Below, piece after piece: positions 1 through 10,600 of a stretch of DNA of 64,000 nucleotides; the stretch's first letter is position 1; every line of letters starts with the position of its first letter. The stretch spans positions 62,001 through 126,000 of the forward strand of contig JAQUIJ010000002.1 in assembly GCA_028683385.1 (NCBI GenBank). Direction: 5' to 3'. The DNA is from Prolixibacteraceae bacterium. Lineage in GTDB: Bacteria > Bacteroidota > Bacteroidia > Bacteroidales > Prolixibacteraceae. The notes under the pieces are model-generated. The model saw only the letters and a program-made list of their open reading frames with translations, had not been told where the DNA came from and made no database searches. A program made the translations under genes and the position numbers.

Positions 1-1
1 A

Positions 2-955
2 GATGTGGTAAGAGCTGATGTTTCATCGGCCAGTTATGGTAAGATTACAAAAGGTGTGGTTTACACCATGTTGGCAAAAATGTATCTGAATGCAACGGTC
101 TGGAATCCGGCCGGCGGAGCTAAATGGCAGGAATGTATTGCTGCAGCTGATGAAGTAATCAAACTTCCTTACCTGATTGAACCAAGCTTTAAACAGAGTT
201 TCATTGTTAAGAATCAAAACTCACAGGAAATTATTTTCCCGATTGTATTTAGCACCAGCGACGGTGGTAATCACATTGCCCAGCGTACACTTCACTATTT
301 GGCAGCTCCATCATTGGGACTGAAAATAGGAACATGGAATGGGATCTGCGCGATGCCTGACTATGTAAAGGCTTATGATCCTGCTGATAAACGAATAGGG
401 TGGTCATTCCTAACAGGCCCAATGAAAGATCCTGCAACAGGCTTGACTTACATTACAGCTCACGGTCGTCCGCTTATCCACACGGTTGATGTTACCATGA
501 AATATGGTTTCGATGCTGATGGTTGGGGACAAACAGAACAGGAAGATGGTGCACGTTGCTGGAAATGGGAATTTGAAAGCGGACAGAATGGTGATGCCGA
601 AAACGACATGGCTATTTTTAGACTTGCTGATGTTTACCTGATGAAAGCCGAAGCCTTAGTTCGCTCAGGTGGCGATATTGCAGAAGCAACCCGCTTGGTT
701 AATGTTATCCGGAAAAGAGCTTTTGATGATGCAGCAAAATTGAAAACTACTGTTACTCTTGAAGATGTTTATCAGGAAAGAAGGTTCGAATTGGCTTGGG
801 AAATAAGTTCACGTCAGGATATGATCCGTTTTGGAACATTCCTGAATGCAATTCCTGGATGGAAAGGAGTAACAGCTTCAAAATATTTGTTATTCCCGAT
901 TCCGCGTACAGCAAGAGATGCTAATCCAAACCTGACTCAGAACCCAGGTTACTAA
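2..955 (+). CDS. SusD/RagB family outer-membrane glycan-binding lipoprotein, C-terminal part (5' truncated)
   Basis: The reading frame is open from the window edge, so the signal peptide, lipidation cysteine and N-terminal TPR region lie outside; about 318 codons remain. What is seen is the typical SusD C-terminal half: the helix LADVYLMKAEALVRSG, the VNVIRKRAF segment, the YQERRFELAWE box, and an end close to ANPNLTQNPGY. SusD proteins sit on the cell surface and cap a SusC TonB-dependent transporter, capturing oligosaccharides for import. A susC gene would be expected just upstream but is not in view. The GH51 arabinofuranosidase that follows suggests an arabinose-containing glycan as the target; that link is inference. 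Confidence 0.93.
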   Translation, partial: DVVRADVSSASYGKITKGVVYTMLAKMYLNATVWNPAGGAKWQECIAAADEVIKLPYLIEPSFKQSFIVKNQNSQEIIFPIVFSTSDGGNHIAQRTLHYLAAPSLGLKIGTWNGICAMPDYVKAYDPADKRIGWSFLTGPMKDPATGLTYITAHGRPLIHTVDVTMKYGFDADGWGQTEQEDGARCWKWEFESGQNGDAENDMAIFRLADVYLMKAEALVRSGGDIAEATRLVNVIRKRAFDDAAKLKTTVTLEDVYQERRFELAWEISSRQDMIRFGTFLNAIPGWKGVTASKYLLFPIPRTARDANPNLTQNPGY

Positions 956-971
956 TCAGTTTAATGATATT

Positions 972-1034
972 CGGGATTTTATCCCGGGTTTTTGCGAATA
1001 ATCCGGCGGCTTTCCAGAGGGAAGGCCGCTTTTT
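972..1034 (+). terminator. Two tandem Rho-independent terminators after susD
   Basis: Hairpin one is CGGGAT (972-977), loop TTT, ATCCCG (981-986), then GGTTTTT. Hairpin two has 10-bp arms at 1006-1015 and 1020-1029 with one G-T wobble, followed by TTTTT at 1030-1034. Confidence 0.8.
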
Positions 1035-1046
1035 ATCCAATAGATG

Positions 1047-1089
1047 AACCCTAAAGCCGACCCTTGAAACAGGTTGACTTTAGGGTTTT
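1047..1089 (+). terminator. Third hairpin with T-tract between susD and GH51
   Basis: Perfect 10-bp arms AACCCTAAAG (1047-1056) and CTTTAGGGTT (1078-1087) are followed by TTA. The stem continues inward imperfectly (CCGACC against GGTTGA). It could be a third terminator or a small intergenic palindrome; no gene lies between it and the previous two hairpins. Confidence 0.5.
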
Positions 1090-1197
1090 ATCATGATCTG
1101 TCTGGAATTTTTTTGTAATTGATTACTAAACCTATTTTAAGTGTATATTATACAATTATATTTGTATATCATTATAAACCGAAATAACCAGCTTAAT

Positions 1198-3162
1198 ATG
1201 AAACTAAAACACTCTGTTCTTTTGATTTGCCTGATGATTGCAGCTTCGTTAAGTGCACAAACGCAACCCAAAACTCTGGTTGTTAAAGCAGGCACTCCAA
1301 TTGCTACCATCCAGTCAACGATGTGGGGGCTATTTTTCGAAGACATCAACTTTGCTGCCGATGGTGGAATTTATGCCGAGTTGGTTAAGAACCGCTCTTT
1401 TGAGTTTAATAAACCGCTCATGGGCTGGACAAAAATCGGCGAAGAATATGCCGGTCAATTCCAGATCATCAATAGCCAAAATGAAAATAATCCACGTTTC
1501 CTGCGTCTCGAGTCGTTGCAGGGAAAAGAACTTGGGTTGATCAACGAAGGGTTTCGTGGAATGGGAGTTGTTGCTGGTGAAAATTACCTGTTTTCAATTC
1601 TGGCAAAACAAGAACAAGGAGCTTCAGCGCTCAAAATCGAGTTGCTCGATTCAACCGGATTGGTAATTGGCAATGCGGAAGTGAAAAACTTTTCAGGTGA
1701 TTGGAAAACGTATGAAACGAAATTCGCTTGTTCGGTAACTCATCCAAAAGCTCAATTACGTCTTACTCTCGTTGGGAAAGGAGTACTTGATGTTGATATG
1801 GTTTCGCTTTTCCCGGAACATACCTGGAAAAATCGCAAGAATGGTCTTCGTGCCGATTTAGTGCAGAAACTTGCCGACCTGAAACCTGGATTTTTGCGTT
1901 TTCCCGGAGGTTGTATTGTTGAAGGCCACGAACTTGAAACCCGCTACCAATGGAAGAAAACCGTTGGAAATGTGGACGATCGCAAGTTGATTGTCAATCG
2001 TTGGAATACCGAATTCTCATACCGAAATGCTCCAGATTATTTTCAGTCGTATGGTTTGGGGTTCTTCGAGTATTTCCAGCTCGCTGAAGATATTGGCGCT
2101 TCTCCACTTCCAATTCTGAACTGTGGAATGGCCTGCGAATTTAATTCCTCTGAACTGGTTCCGCTCGACAAACTCGACCCATACATTCAGGATATTTTGG
2201 ATTTGATTGAATTTGCCAATGGAGCAACCACTACCAAATGGGGAAAATTGCGTGCCGACATGGGGCATCCAGCACCGTTCAACCTAAAAATGGTTGGCGT
2301 GGGGAACGAACAGTGGGGAACACAGTACATCGATCGTCTAAAGATCATCCTGAAAGTTCTGAATGAAAAGCATCCTGAAATCGCTTTCATTGGTGGCGCT
2401 GGCCCATTTCCTGACGGAAAGGATTTTGATTACCTCTGGACACAAATGCGCGAGTTGAAAGTGCTACTTGTCGATGAGCATTACTACAGAAGTCCGGAGT
2501 GGTTCCTGAAAAATGCATCGCGCTATGATTCGTATGACCGCAAAGGACCAAAAATATTTGCTGGTGAGTACGCCGCACACGATAAAGAAGGAGAAGATGC
2601 AGAATCGCGTAATACCTGGAAAAGTGCATTGGCCGAAGCTGCTTTAATGACTGGTTTGGAACGGAATGCGGATGTCGTTTACATGGCATCGTATGCACCC
2701 TTGTTTGGAAATGTAAATGCATGGCAATGGCGTCCCGACCTGATCTGGTTCGACAACCTGAAATCGGCGGCAACACCCAATTATTACGTACAGAAAATGT
2801 TCTCGACCAATGCCGGTACTGATGTTGTTACAGCTTTGGTTGATGGCAAACCATTAACTGGTCAGGATAGCTTGTTTGCCAGTGCCTGTATCGATTCAAA
2901 AACTTCGGAACTGATCGTAAAAATGGTAAACGTGGCAAGGCATACGGCTTCGTTAACACTATCGCTTGAAGGGAAACAGCCTTCAGTGAAAGAAATCAAC
3001 CTGCAGGTTGTTGCAAATGCCAACCCCGGAGCGTTCAATCAGGTTGGTAAACCGGAAGAAGTGACTCCGGTTGAACGGAAACAAAAGATTTCAGGCAAGA
3101 AGATCGATATCAGTCTGGACGCCTATTCACTGACAGTTGTTCGCATTCCGATAAAGAAATAA
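1198..3162 (+). CDS. Alpha-L-arabinofuranosidase, GH51 family, periplasmic
   Basis: A 654-residue glycoside hydrolase. Residues 1-21 are a signal peptide (MKLKHSVLLICLMIAASLSA); this ATG is preferred over upstream in-frame codons because it places the signal peptide at the terminus. The GH51 TIM barrel carries the acid/base glutamate in GVGNEQWG (E371) and the nucleophile in FAGEYAAH (E457). A carbohydrate-binding beta-sandwich lies before the barrel (about residues 80-200) and a C-terminal beta domain after it. GH51 enzymes release terminal alpha-L-arabinofuranosyl residues from arabinan or arabinoxylan with retention. The position behind susD fits a polysaccharide-utilisation locus, but three terminator-like hairpins between them argue for separate transcription. 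Confidence 0.93.
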   Translation: MKLKHSVLLICLMIAASLSAQTQPKTLVVKAGTPIATIQSTMWGLFFEDINFAADGGIYAELVKNRSFEFNKPLMGWTKIGEEYAGQFQIINSQNENNPRFLRLESLQGKELGLINEGFRGMGVVAGENYLFSILAKQEQGASALKIELLDSTGLVIGNAEVKNFSGDWKTYETKFACSVTHPKAQLRLTLVGKGVLDVDMVSLFPEHTWKNRKNGLRADLVQKLADLKPGFLRFPGGCIVEGHELETRYQWKKTVGNVDDRKLIVNRWNTEFSYRNAPDYFQSYGLGFFEYFQLAEDIGASPLPILNCGMACEFNSSELVPLDKLDPYIQDILDLIEFANGATTTKWGKLRADMGHPAPFNLKMVGVGNEQWGTQYIDRLKIILKVLNEKHPEIAFIGGAGPFPDGKDFDYLWTQMRELKVLLVDEHYYRSPEWFLKNASRYDSYDRKGPKIFAGEYAAHDKEGEDAESRNTWKSALAEAALMTGLERNADVVYMASYAPLFGNVNAWQWRPDLIWFDNLKSAATPNYYVQKMFSTNAGTDVVTALVDGKPLTGQDSLFASACIDSKTSELIVKMVNVARHTASLTLSLEGKQPSVKEINLQVVANANPGAFNQVGKPEEVTPVERKQKISGKKIDISLDAYSLTVVRIPIKK

Positions 3163-3180
3163 AAGGTTAAGTACTTAATA

Positions 3181-3236
3181 AAAAGGGCTTTACTGACAAT
3201 AGTAACTTGGTCAGCAAAGCCCTTTTCTCTTTTTTA
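3181..3236 (+). terminator. Rho-independent terminator of the GH51 gene
   Basis: Long stem: AAAAGGGCTTT (3181-3191) plus CTGAC pairs with GTCAG plus AAAGCCCTTTT (ending 3226), followed by a CTCTTTTTT tract. Confidence 0.85.
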
Positions 3237-3310
3237 GCTTGTACATTCCTGACTAATTTAGATGCATTGTAAAACTTTTGTCAATCGATTGCAAAAGTTC
3301 GCATTGTTGT

Positions 3311-3318
3311 TAATTTTG
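3311..3318 (+). promoter_or_regulatory. Bacteroidota -7 box for the oxidoreductase gene
   Basis: TAATTTTG matches TAnnTTTG, 35 bp before the ATG at 3354. A weak -33 TTG lies at 3289-3291, 19 bp upstream of the box. Confidence 0.45.
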
Positions 3319-3353
3319 CTGAAGCCAATATTAAATCTACTAACAAACTAACA

Positions 3354-4796
3354 ATGACAAAACAAAATGAAGCTTCGAGGCGGTTGTTCCTGAAACAGGC
3401 AGCTGCAATCTCATCGATGATGGTATTTCCAACAATTCTTACGAAAGCAATGTCAGGCACATATTCTCCTGCGGTGGGATTGGCTGGCGCTAATGAGCGT
3501 GTTAACCTGGCTTGTGTTGGTATTGGAAACCAGGGCGGTTCTGATGTATTTTCCTTATACAATACCGGATTCTGTAATGTAGTAGCTGTTTGCGACACCG
3601 ACATGGGAGCTCCACAGACACAGAAGGTACTCGAAAAATTTCCGGATGTTCCACGTTTCCAGGACTTCCGAAAGATGTTCGATAAAATGGCTAATCAAAT
3701 TGATGCCGTTTTGGTAGGTGTTCCCGATCATTCCCATTTCGCAATTGCCATGTTGGCCATGTCTCTGGGTAAAGCTGTTTATGTTGAGAAACCAATGGGA
3801 CGAACTTTTAACGAGGTTCAACTTATGATGAATGCCGCAAAGAAATATAACGTGGTAACTCAAATGGGTAATCAGGGACATTCCGAAGCCAATTACTTCC
3901 AGTTTAAAGCCTGGACCGAAGCCGGAATTATTAAAGATGTAACTGCGATTACTGCGCATATGAATTCGGCTCGTCGCTGGCACGGTTGGGATCCAAAAAT
4001 CACAAAATTCCCTGCCGCAGAGCCAATTCCCGCTACATTGGACTGGGATACCTGGCATTCGGATGTGAAAATGCACGATTATAACCACGATTTTATAAAC
4101 GGACAGTGGCGTTGCTGGTACGACTTCGGAATGGGCGCATTGGGCGACTGGGGTGCACACATCATCGATACCGCTCATCAATTCCTGAATTTGGGACTGC
4201 CTTACGAAGTTGATCCAGTAAAATTAGAAGGGCACAATGCGTTCTTCTTTCCGATGTCGTCAACGCTATCATTTAAATTTCCGAAGCGTGACAATATGCC
4301 ACCGGTTGAAATCATGTGGTACGATGGCGTAAATAATATTCCATCTGTTCCTGAAGGTTTCGGTACTACAGAGCTTGATCCTAACATTCCTCCAACCAGC
4401 GTTGGGAAAGTTCAACCAGCGAAACTGAATCCGGGAAAAGAAATTTACAGTAAAGACCTTACGTTTAAGGGAGGATCGCATGGAAGCACTTTGTCGATCA
4501 TCCCGGCTGAAAAGGCGAAGGAAATGGAATCTAAGTTGCCTGAAGTGCCGGTAAGTCCGTCGAACCATTATGCCAATTTCCTGAAGGCTGTTAAAGGTGA
4601 GGAAAAGACTCGTTCGCCATTCGAAATTGCTGGTCCTTTGAGTCAGGTTTTCAATCTGGGAGTTTTAGCTCAGCAACTGAACACTAATATTGTTTTCGAC
4701 CGTGAGACCAAACAAATCACCAACAATAAACTGGCTAATCAGATGCTGGTTGGGGCTCCGCCTCGCAAAGGCTGGGAGCAATTCTATAAATTGTAG
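3354..4796 (+). CDS. Gfo/Idh/MocA family oxidoreductase with Tat signal
   Basis: A 480-residue NAD(P)-dependent sugar/polyol oxidoreductase-like protein. A twin-arginine export signal is visible: SRRLFLKQAAA with R9-R10, then a hydrophobic stretch to about residue 30. A Rossmann domain follows (VNLACVGIGNQGG near residues 50-62) and the diagnostic EKP motif lies at 145-147 (VEKPMGR). The C-terminal alpha/beta domain is of the type found in Bacteroidota periplasmic members. Tat export implies that it folds, with its cofactor, before crossing the inner membrane. The substrate is unknown; proximity to GH51/SusD suggests sugar processing, but it has its own promoter-like box and terminator, so co-function is inference. 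Confidence 0.9.
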   Translation: MTKQNEASRRLFLKQAAAISSMMVFPTILTKAMSGTYSPAVGLAGANERVNLACVGIGNQGGSDVFSLYNTGFCNVVAVCDTDMGAPQTQKVLEKFPDVPRFQDFRKMFDKMANQIDAVLVGVPDHSHFAIAMLAMSLGKAVYVEKPMGRTFNEVQLMMNAAKKYNVVTQMGNQGHSEANYFQFKAWTEAGIIKDVTAITAHMNSARRWHGWDPKITKFPAAEPIPATLDWDTWHSDVKMHDYNHDFINGQWRCWYDFGMGALGDWGAHIIDTAHQFLNLGLPYEVDPVKLEGHNAFFFPMSSTLSFKFPKRDNMPPVEIMWYDGVNNIPSVPEGFGTTELDPNIPPTSVGKVQPAKLNPGKEIYSKDLTFKGGSHGSTLSIIPAEKAKEMESKLPEVPVSPSNHYANFLKAVKGEEKTRSPFEIAGPLSQVFNLGVLAQQLNTNIVFDRETKQITNNKLANQMLVGAPPRKGWEQFYKL

Positions 4797-4818
4797 ATTT
4801 TATTTCTGAAAAATAAAA

Positions 4819-4853
4819 TAGCCCGGAACAGAAATGTTTCGGGCTATAGTTTT
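4819..4853. terminator. Bidirectional terminator between convergent genes
   Basis: TAGCCCGGAAC (4819-4829) pairs with GTTTCGGGCTA (about 4836-4846), with one wobble. A TTTTTAT tract lies on the plus side and A-rich sequence on the other, so it can serve both the oxidoreductase and the minus-strand AIM24-like gene. Confidence 0.8.
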
Positions 4854-4871
4854 TATAAAATTATCAGTTTC

Positions 4872-5639
4872 TTATTCAAAAATATTATTAAGCAGTCCGC
4901 CACTGGCTTCTTTCCGACTGTTTGGACCAAAGGTGCTGAGTTGGGCAACCAGCTTCCGGATTGGCATCGATTGTAACCAAATTTTTCCGGTGCCGCGTAG
5001 CGTTGCCAGAAACAAACCTTCACCCCCAAACACCATCGAGCGCAATCCACCAGCCTGCTGAATATCGAAGTCGATTGATTCTTCGAACCCGACGACACAG
5101 CCGGTATCGACCCGAATCACTTCATTGTTTAACTGGCGTTCGATTATTGTACCTCCGGCGTGGATAAAAACCTTCCCGTCGCCCTGAAGTGTTTGAAGAA
5201 TAAAACCTTCGCCACCAAAGAATCCGGCGCCAATTTTTTTATTAAATCGCATCGATATTTTTGTTCCCAGAGCAGCGCACAGGAATGCGTCTTTCTGAAC
5301 GATCAAACTTCCACGGTGATCAGGTAAATTAATTGGAATAATCGTTCCGGGATAGGGAGCCGAGAAAGCAACATGTTTTTTACCCCAACCCTGATTGGTG
5401 AAATGGGTGATAAATAGCGATTCGCCAGTTAATAAACGTGAGCCAGCAGAAAGTACTTTGTCGAAAAATCCGGCGCGAGGATTTGAACCATCTCCCATTT
5501 TCGAATCGAAACTAATACCATCTTCCATGTACAGCATGGCACCAGCTTCCGCAATTACGGTTTCTCCCGGATCAAGTTCAATTTCTACCAACTGAATGTC
5601 GTTACCTACAATTTTGTAATCAATTTCGTGTGATTGCAT
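4872..5639 (-). CDS. AIM24/TIGR00266 family protein
   Basis: A 255-residue protein of the TIGR00266 (AIM24, DUF124) family. It has repeated beta-strand segments with [25 protein letters not shown] and [19 protein letters not shown], the glycine-rich beta-prism-like signature of the group. The start [12 protein letters not shown] is chosen because the family begins at this point; an in-frame ATG 39 bp upstream would add a lysine-rich stretch that looks unrelated. No signal peptide, so probably cytoplasmic. The molecular function of the bacterial family is not established; AIM24 in yeast mitochondria affects inner-membrane organisation. Confidence 0.88.
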   Translation of the reverse strand: MQSHEIDYKIVGNDIQLVEIELDPGETVIAEAGAMLYMEDGISFDSKMGDGSNPRAGFFDKVLSAGSRLLTGESLFITHFTNQGWGKKHVAFSAPYPGTIIPINLPDHRGSLIVQKDAFLCAALGTKISMRFNKKIGAGFFGGEGFILQTLQGDGKVFIHAGGTIIERQLNNEVIRVDTGCVVGFEESIDFDIQQAGGLRSMVFGGEGLFLATLRGTGKIWLQSMPIRKLVAQLSTFGPNSRKEASGGLLNNIFE

Positions 5640-5818
5640 GGGTCTAATTTTTTTTGATGAATCTTTCTGATTGAACAATGTTGAACAAATTTATGGAATG
5701 TTGACAAAAGCAACGTAATTTTTCGACCAGTAAGTTTATTTTACCGGTGAAATATCGTCAATGCCAAATAAGGTTTAATCTGTGAAATTCGAATCTGTGA
5801 TTTCTACGATTAATATTT

Positions 5819-6607
5819 TTACCCAATCTCGATTGTATTTCCGGATTTGACAGGGATAAACCTGAAGCTTTTAAATATGGCTGCCTGTGCCGAAAAGTTT
5901 GTACAGTGCGATGGAATAACCTGCTCTACCTGCATTGATTTCATCCAATCGATGGTCTGTTGAGTTGTTGCATCGTCGTTCTGTAAATGGAACCCACCAA
6001 TAACCAGATGGATCTTCTCAATCCCGGTTACCTTCGTGGCGAGGGCAGTCATGTTGCAAATTCCCGAATGTGCGCAGCCCGAAATCACGACCAATCCTTT
6101 AGAAGTTACAATCGCTAAACCCGAATCGTCCATTACAAAATCGTCGGTTCCGTCAGCTTTCCGGAATGCAGTTTGTTTGCTTTCGAATTCCGTTAATCGA
6201 GGTATTTCGCCCAGAAAATAGATTTGCTCTGAAAGCTGAATTGGATCGCGACTCAAAACCAAATGAAACTTCGAACGTATTTCATCTTCGCTCCATTTGA
6301 TTCCTAGATTGGTACCATTCGATTTTCGGGTTCTTTTCAGGAAAGTGTCCGGATGGCAAATTAATTGTTGTCCTTCGAAAAGCGATAAACCTCCAGTATG
6401 ATCATCGTGTCCGTGACTTAGCACAATCGTGTCAATTTGCTGAAGATCGATATTCAGGATTTTGGCATTGTAGGCAATTAAATCCGAAGAACTGGTGTCG
6501 AACAAAACAGTGCGGTCAGCCTCAATCCGAAATGAAAGTCCGTGTTCAGCCCGGCACCATCTTCCGGCAATGTTATCGTTTAAAACGGTAATTTTCAGCT
6601 TTTGCAT
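5819..6607 (-). CDS. MBL-fold metallo-hydrolase (DHPS-like)
   Basis: A 262-residue metallo-beta-lactamase-fold protein. The metal-binding HxHxDH motif is clear (HGHDDH, residues 65-70). Further metal ligands are likely in SGCAHSGICN and GGFHL, and PSHC lies near the C-terminus. This arrangement resembles the group annotated as 7,8-dihydropterin-6-methyl-4-(beta-D-ribofuranosyl)-aminobenzene-5'-phosphate synthase-like proteins, but the substrate cannot be read from sequence. No signal peptide. The gene begins 8 bp after the end of the aldo/keto reductase gene, so the two are probably co-transcribed. Confidence 0.85.
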   Translation of the reverse strand: MQKLKITVLNDNIAGRWCRAEHGLSFRIEADRTVLFDTSSSDLIAYNAKILNIDLQQIDTIVLSHGHDDHTGGLSLFEGQQLICHPDTFLKRTRKSNGTNLGIKWSEDEIRSKFHLVLSRDPIQLSEQIYFLGEIPRLTEFESKQTAFRKADGTDDFVMDDSGLAIVTSKGLVVISGCAHSGICNMTALATKVTGIEKIHLVIGGFHLQNDDATTQQTIDWMKSMQVEQVIPSHCTNFSAQAAIFKSFRFIPVKSGNTIEIG

Positions 6608-6615
6608 TTACTCCG

Positions 6616-7611
6616 TTAAAAATCAAGTTTTAATTTTTCCAATTCTGTGTTAATGAAACTTATTTCTTCGGCACTCAGTTTCAGTTGGGCAGCCTTTGCA
6701 TTTTCAACCGACTGGGTTGCATTGCGCGCTCCAACCAGTGCAATGGTAATTCCGGGTTGTTCAACAGTCCATCTGATTACCAATTGGCTCAATGTGGCTT
6801 TTTTATCGTCAGCCATTGGTTTTATTTTTTGCAGAAAAGCATTGATTAACGAGATGTTCTGATCCGAATAATAGGGTTGATCCACGCGTGTGTCTCCTTC
6901 GGCAAACAAGTGTCCAGGTTTTATTTTCCCTGAAAGCAGACCTCTTTGCAGAGGGCTATATGCAAGTACCGATTTGTTATTTTCAATCAGATACGGAACA
7001 AGATCTTGCTCAATGTCGCGTTTAACCATGCTGTACGAAACCTGATCAGAAACCAGATTGATGTATTTGGCAGCTTCTTTCATCAACGATACATCGTAAT
7101 TGCAAACCCCGGCATAGCGAACTTTACCTTCTTTAATTAGTTGTGCTACAGCTTCCATTGTTTCCTGAACCGGTGTAGTAGGATCGGCCCAATGAATCTG
7201 GTAAAGGTCAATGTAATCGGTTCCCAAAAGACGCAAGCTGGTTTCGCATTCTTTGATGATGCTTTCTTTTCCGGAGTAACGGTAAATATCAATCGGTTTT
7301 CCTTGGTTATTTTTACTGTTGAAAAAGAACTCGCCTTTGGTTCCTTCCCAGCTCAAACCATATTTGGTAAGAATTTGTATTTTATCCCGAGGTATTCCTT
7401 TGATGGCTTCGCCAACAATCTCTTCGCTTGTTCCCTGCCCGTACACCGGCGCTGTATCAATCGAAGTTACACCGTAATCAAATCCTGCCCGAATGGCTTC
7501 TACAGCTTCAGAACGTTCGGTACCTCCCCACATCCATCCACCGGCTGCCCAGGCGCCAAATGTAACAACTGACACATTTAAATCTGAATTTCCTAGTTTT
7601 CGGTATTCCAT
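6616..7611 (-). CDS. Aldo/keto reductase
   Basis: A 331-residue NADPH-dependent aldo/keto reductase. The full catalytic tetrad is present: D52 and Y57 in IDTAPVYG, K83 in LTKYG, and H140 in YQIHW. The C-terminal NADPH-binding part has YSPLQRGLLSGK and VGARNATQ. Members reduce aldehydes or ketones of sugars, lipids or xenobiotics; the substrate here is unknown. It lies 23 bp downstream of the large sensor kinase and 8 bp upstream of the MBL hydrolase, which suggests an operon reading kinase, reductase, hydrolase. Confidence 0.92.
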   Translation of the reverse strand: MEYRKLGNSDLNVSVVTFGAWAAGGWMWGGTERSEAVEAIRAGFDYGVTSIDTAPVYGQGTSEEIVGEAIKGIPRDKIQILTKYGLSWEGTKGEFFFNSKNNQGKPIDIYRYSGKESIIKECETSLRLLGTDYIDLYQIHWADPTTPVQETMEAVAQLIKEGKVRYAGVCNYDVSLMKEAAKYINLVSDQVSYSMVKRDIEQDLVPYLIENNKSVLAYSPLQRGLLSGKIKPGHLFAEGDTRVDQPYYSDQNISLINAFLQKIKPMADDKKATLSQLVIRWTVEQPGITIALVGARNATQSVENAKAAQLKLSAEEISFINTELEKLKLDF

Positions 7612-7634
7612 AATAGTTGGTTTAAGTTTTTGTC

Positions 7635-10600
7635 TTATGCTTTTTTTACTCCTGATTCCGGTTTAAATAGCGGTATCTCCACATAAAAGGTTGTGCCCTC
7701 ATTCATTTCGGTAGTGTACCAAATCTTTCCGCCGAAATTGTCAACAATATTTTTTACGATCGACAACCCAAGTCCCATGCCACTGGTTTTTGTTGTAAAG
7801 TTTGGCTGAAACAGGTTTTCCTGAGCTTCTACGCTGATTCCGGTTCCATTGTCGCTGATCTGAATCACAGCCGCTGATTTATTCGTATTGATGGTAATTT
7901 GTATTTCCCCTTTCTGGTCAGCCGGAATTGCCTGAATGGCATTTTTTACCAGGTTCAGAAATGCCCTTGAAAACTGTTCTTTGTCAATGAACACCTTTAC
8001 CTCGGTAAGGTTATTCATTTCCAGCACGAAGTGCAGGTTCTGGTTCGGCTCGAACAACGAACAAACGTTTTGAACCACTTCAATCAGGTTGAACACTTCA
8101 TTTTTTGCTTTTGGAATTTGTGCAAAGTTCGAGAACTCCGTGGCAATTCCAGAAAGCGTATCAATTTGCTCAATCATGTTTTTGGTAACCCGATTGAAAA
8201 AGTCGTCATAGTGCTCGTTGCCTTCCTCTTTTGCACGTTGCAAATACTGAATGTTGAGTTTCATCGGAGTGAGCGGATTCTTAATCTCGTGCGCTATTTG
8301 CTTGGCCATTTCGCGCCATGCCGATTCACGTTCCGAACGGGCTAATAATTCAGCGCTTTCTACTAAATCATCTACCTTGTGGTTATATTCACGAACCAAT
8401 GCACCAATCTCGTCTTCCGATTGATAGTTGATGTGTTCGTTCTTTGTGCCAAGCTGAATGCCTCTCAGTTTTTCGCGGATTAAAGTAAGCGGTTGAGTTA
8501 TTTTGTTCGACAAAAAGATTGCAATAATCACACTGGCCAGGAAAAGAATCAGGTAAAGATTAATAAAGGCAACAATAAATGTTGAAATGCCTTGCTTCAG
8601 ATCATCTTCGCGTGTGAAATACGGAAGGTTGAGGTATCCTAGGTAATCGCCTTTGTTGTTTATAATTGGTTCATACGCTGAAAGATAGGATAGCGATCCT
8701 ATTTTTTCGGGCTGAAAATATTTGAGCTGGAATCGTTCAGAAAGCTCATAAAACGCTTTGGAATCAATACGGTCGGAGGTTAGCCCTTTGTCAAAAATTT
8801 CGGGACGCGAAGTGGCCAGCAATTGTCCATTTACATTATAAATATTGATGTCGGTTCTGAAAATATTTGAGAGTTTATTTAACTCGCCGTATAGCCATTC
8901 TTGCAGTTCCGGATTAATTGAATTGACATAAACCAGCCTGTCTTTTATTTCTTCTGAAATAGATTTTATTTTTTCCTGAAGGTCGACCTGGTGGCGGGTG
9001 CGGTATTCCTGAATGTTATAATAAATTGTTCCGGTTGCTACAAAAAGGTGCGATATTAATACGACCGAAATGATGGATCCCTGAATCCGGAAACGAAGGT
9101 CGCTTGGAATCAGAAGTGTTCTCATATCCGAATTTCTTATCAGGATTATTGTTAGAACAAATGCAAAATAGAAGACGAAAATGTATGGAAACGAAATGAG
9201 ATAATCGACAAATGTGAGAGAACGGTTACTGACAATTATATGGTTTTTTTCGTCTATATTATAAATCAGGTGATTATATCCGCCCCAGTTTAAGAGTTGA
9301 AATTCAGTGTTATAAGATTCGATATTGTACGATTGCAGATAATAATTGTAAGTGTAATCTCCCGAGAAGTTCACCAACTCGTCGTCGAAATATTTCGCAT
9401 ACGAAAGGTATTTATATCGAAATGGCTTGGCCAGCGATTGATCGATGAGCAATTCGGGGAATCCAATCCCTTCAGAAATAATTTTTGAATCAATTTCAAT
9501 AAATATTGATGTTCCATTTGCATTATTTGGATTCGGATAATGAAGTTTTCCCAAATACGAAATCCGGCCGTTCAGGTTGTTCATGAAATAAAAGTCACTA
9601 TTTAAGATTCTTATTCCTGAACGTTCAATCATATTCTCGAAGAATGGGAAGCAGGGTTCCAAAATATTCTCGGGCTGAACCATAACACTATCAGTTGCAG
9701 TACAGAAGTAGGTTTGAATATCATATTTTCTGAAATATCCACTGAAATAGGCTCTGGTAAGGTAATTTGACAGATCGGTATATGGAGGAGTGAGCAGTGT
9801 GGGAATAATTGAATCGGCCTTAAATTTTTCCTGCATTCGCGACAGCAGAACTTCTGCAACCGGGTCTTGTTCGGAGCTTAAAGTTGTTGCCCTCAGTTTT
9901 TGCACATCAAGGTCGCGTTTCTTGACGGTATTGTAAACCAACATCAGGCTAATGACAGAAAAAAGTGAGATAAAAAGTATGGAATAGGAAAGTGAAAAAA
10001 GCGAAATGTGCATTTTTTTGATCAGACACTGTAGTGAATTAACTGCAAAAAACAGGAGCAGGATATATGCCCATCCGGAAGGGAAAAATACACACAAGAT
10101 GATTGATGTGAAAACTGCAACCAGATTTAGTCTGAGGAAAAGATTTTTACGATTCAGATGTTCAGTCCGTTGAATAATCCTCAGGTGAATGAGGAAAACA
10201 GAAAACAACAACATCGCAATGGCCAGATAAGCGCTTACGCTGTATTGATCGATGTCGGTAATGCGGTTTAATTTGTAACTTATGTTGCTGTTGCTAATCA
10301 GGTTTTCAATCATAAAGCCAACAACCTGATACAATAGACCGACAAAGGCGAATGCCGGAATAATCAGCTTTTTTCGAAGTAGTTCGGTGGACGAAAACTC
10401 GTTTGCAAATACCAGACTCCAGAAAAAAAACAGAATGGTGATCAGGAAAAAATCGCCTAAAGAAGGAAGCCATTTCGAGATGGCATAAAACTGCGCACTA
10501 AATAACCCGACATGGTTTAAGATTGCTGGTATCTTTAATGTGATGTGAACCCAGTAAAGAAAGGAGAATGCTATAAATAGCGAAAGCATCTTTAAAAACG

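Noticed and set aside
1141-1197. Upstream extension of the GH51 gene to 1141
   Set aside because: It would place 19 non-signal residues before a clear signal peptide; ATG 1198 is the better start.
3555-4181. 208-codon open frame antisense to the Gfo/Idh/MocA gene
   Set aside because: Lies wholly over conserved oxidoreductase sequence and shows no protein-like motif.
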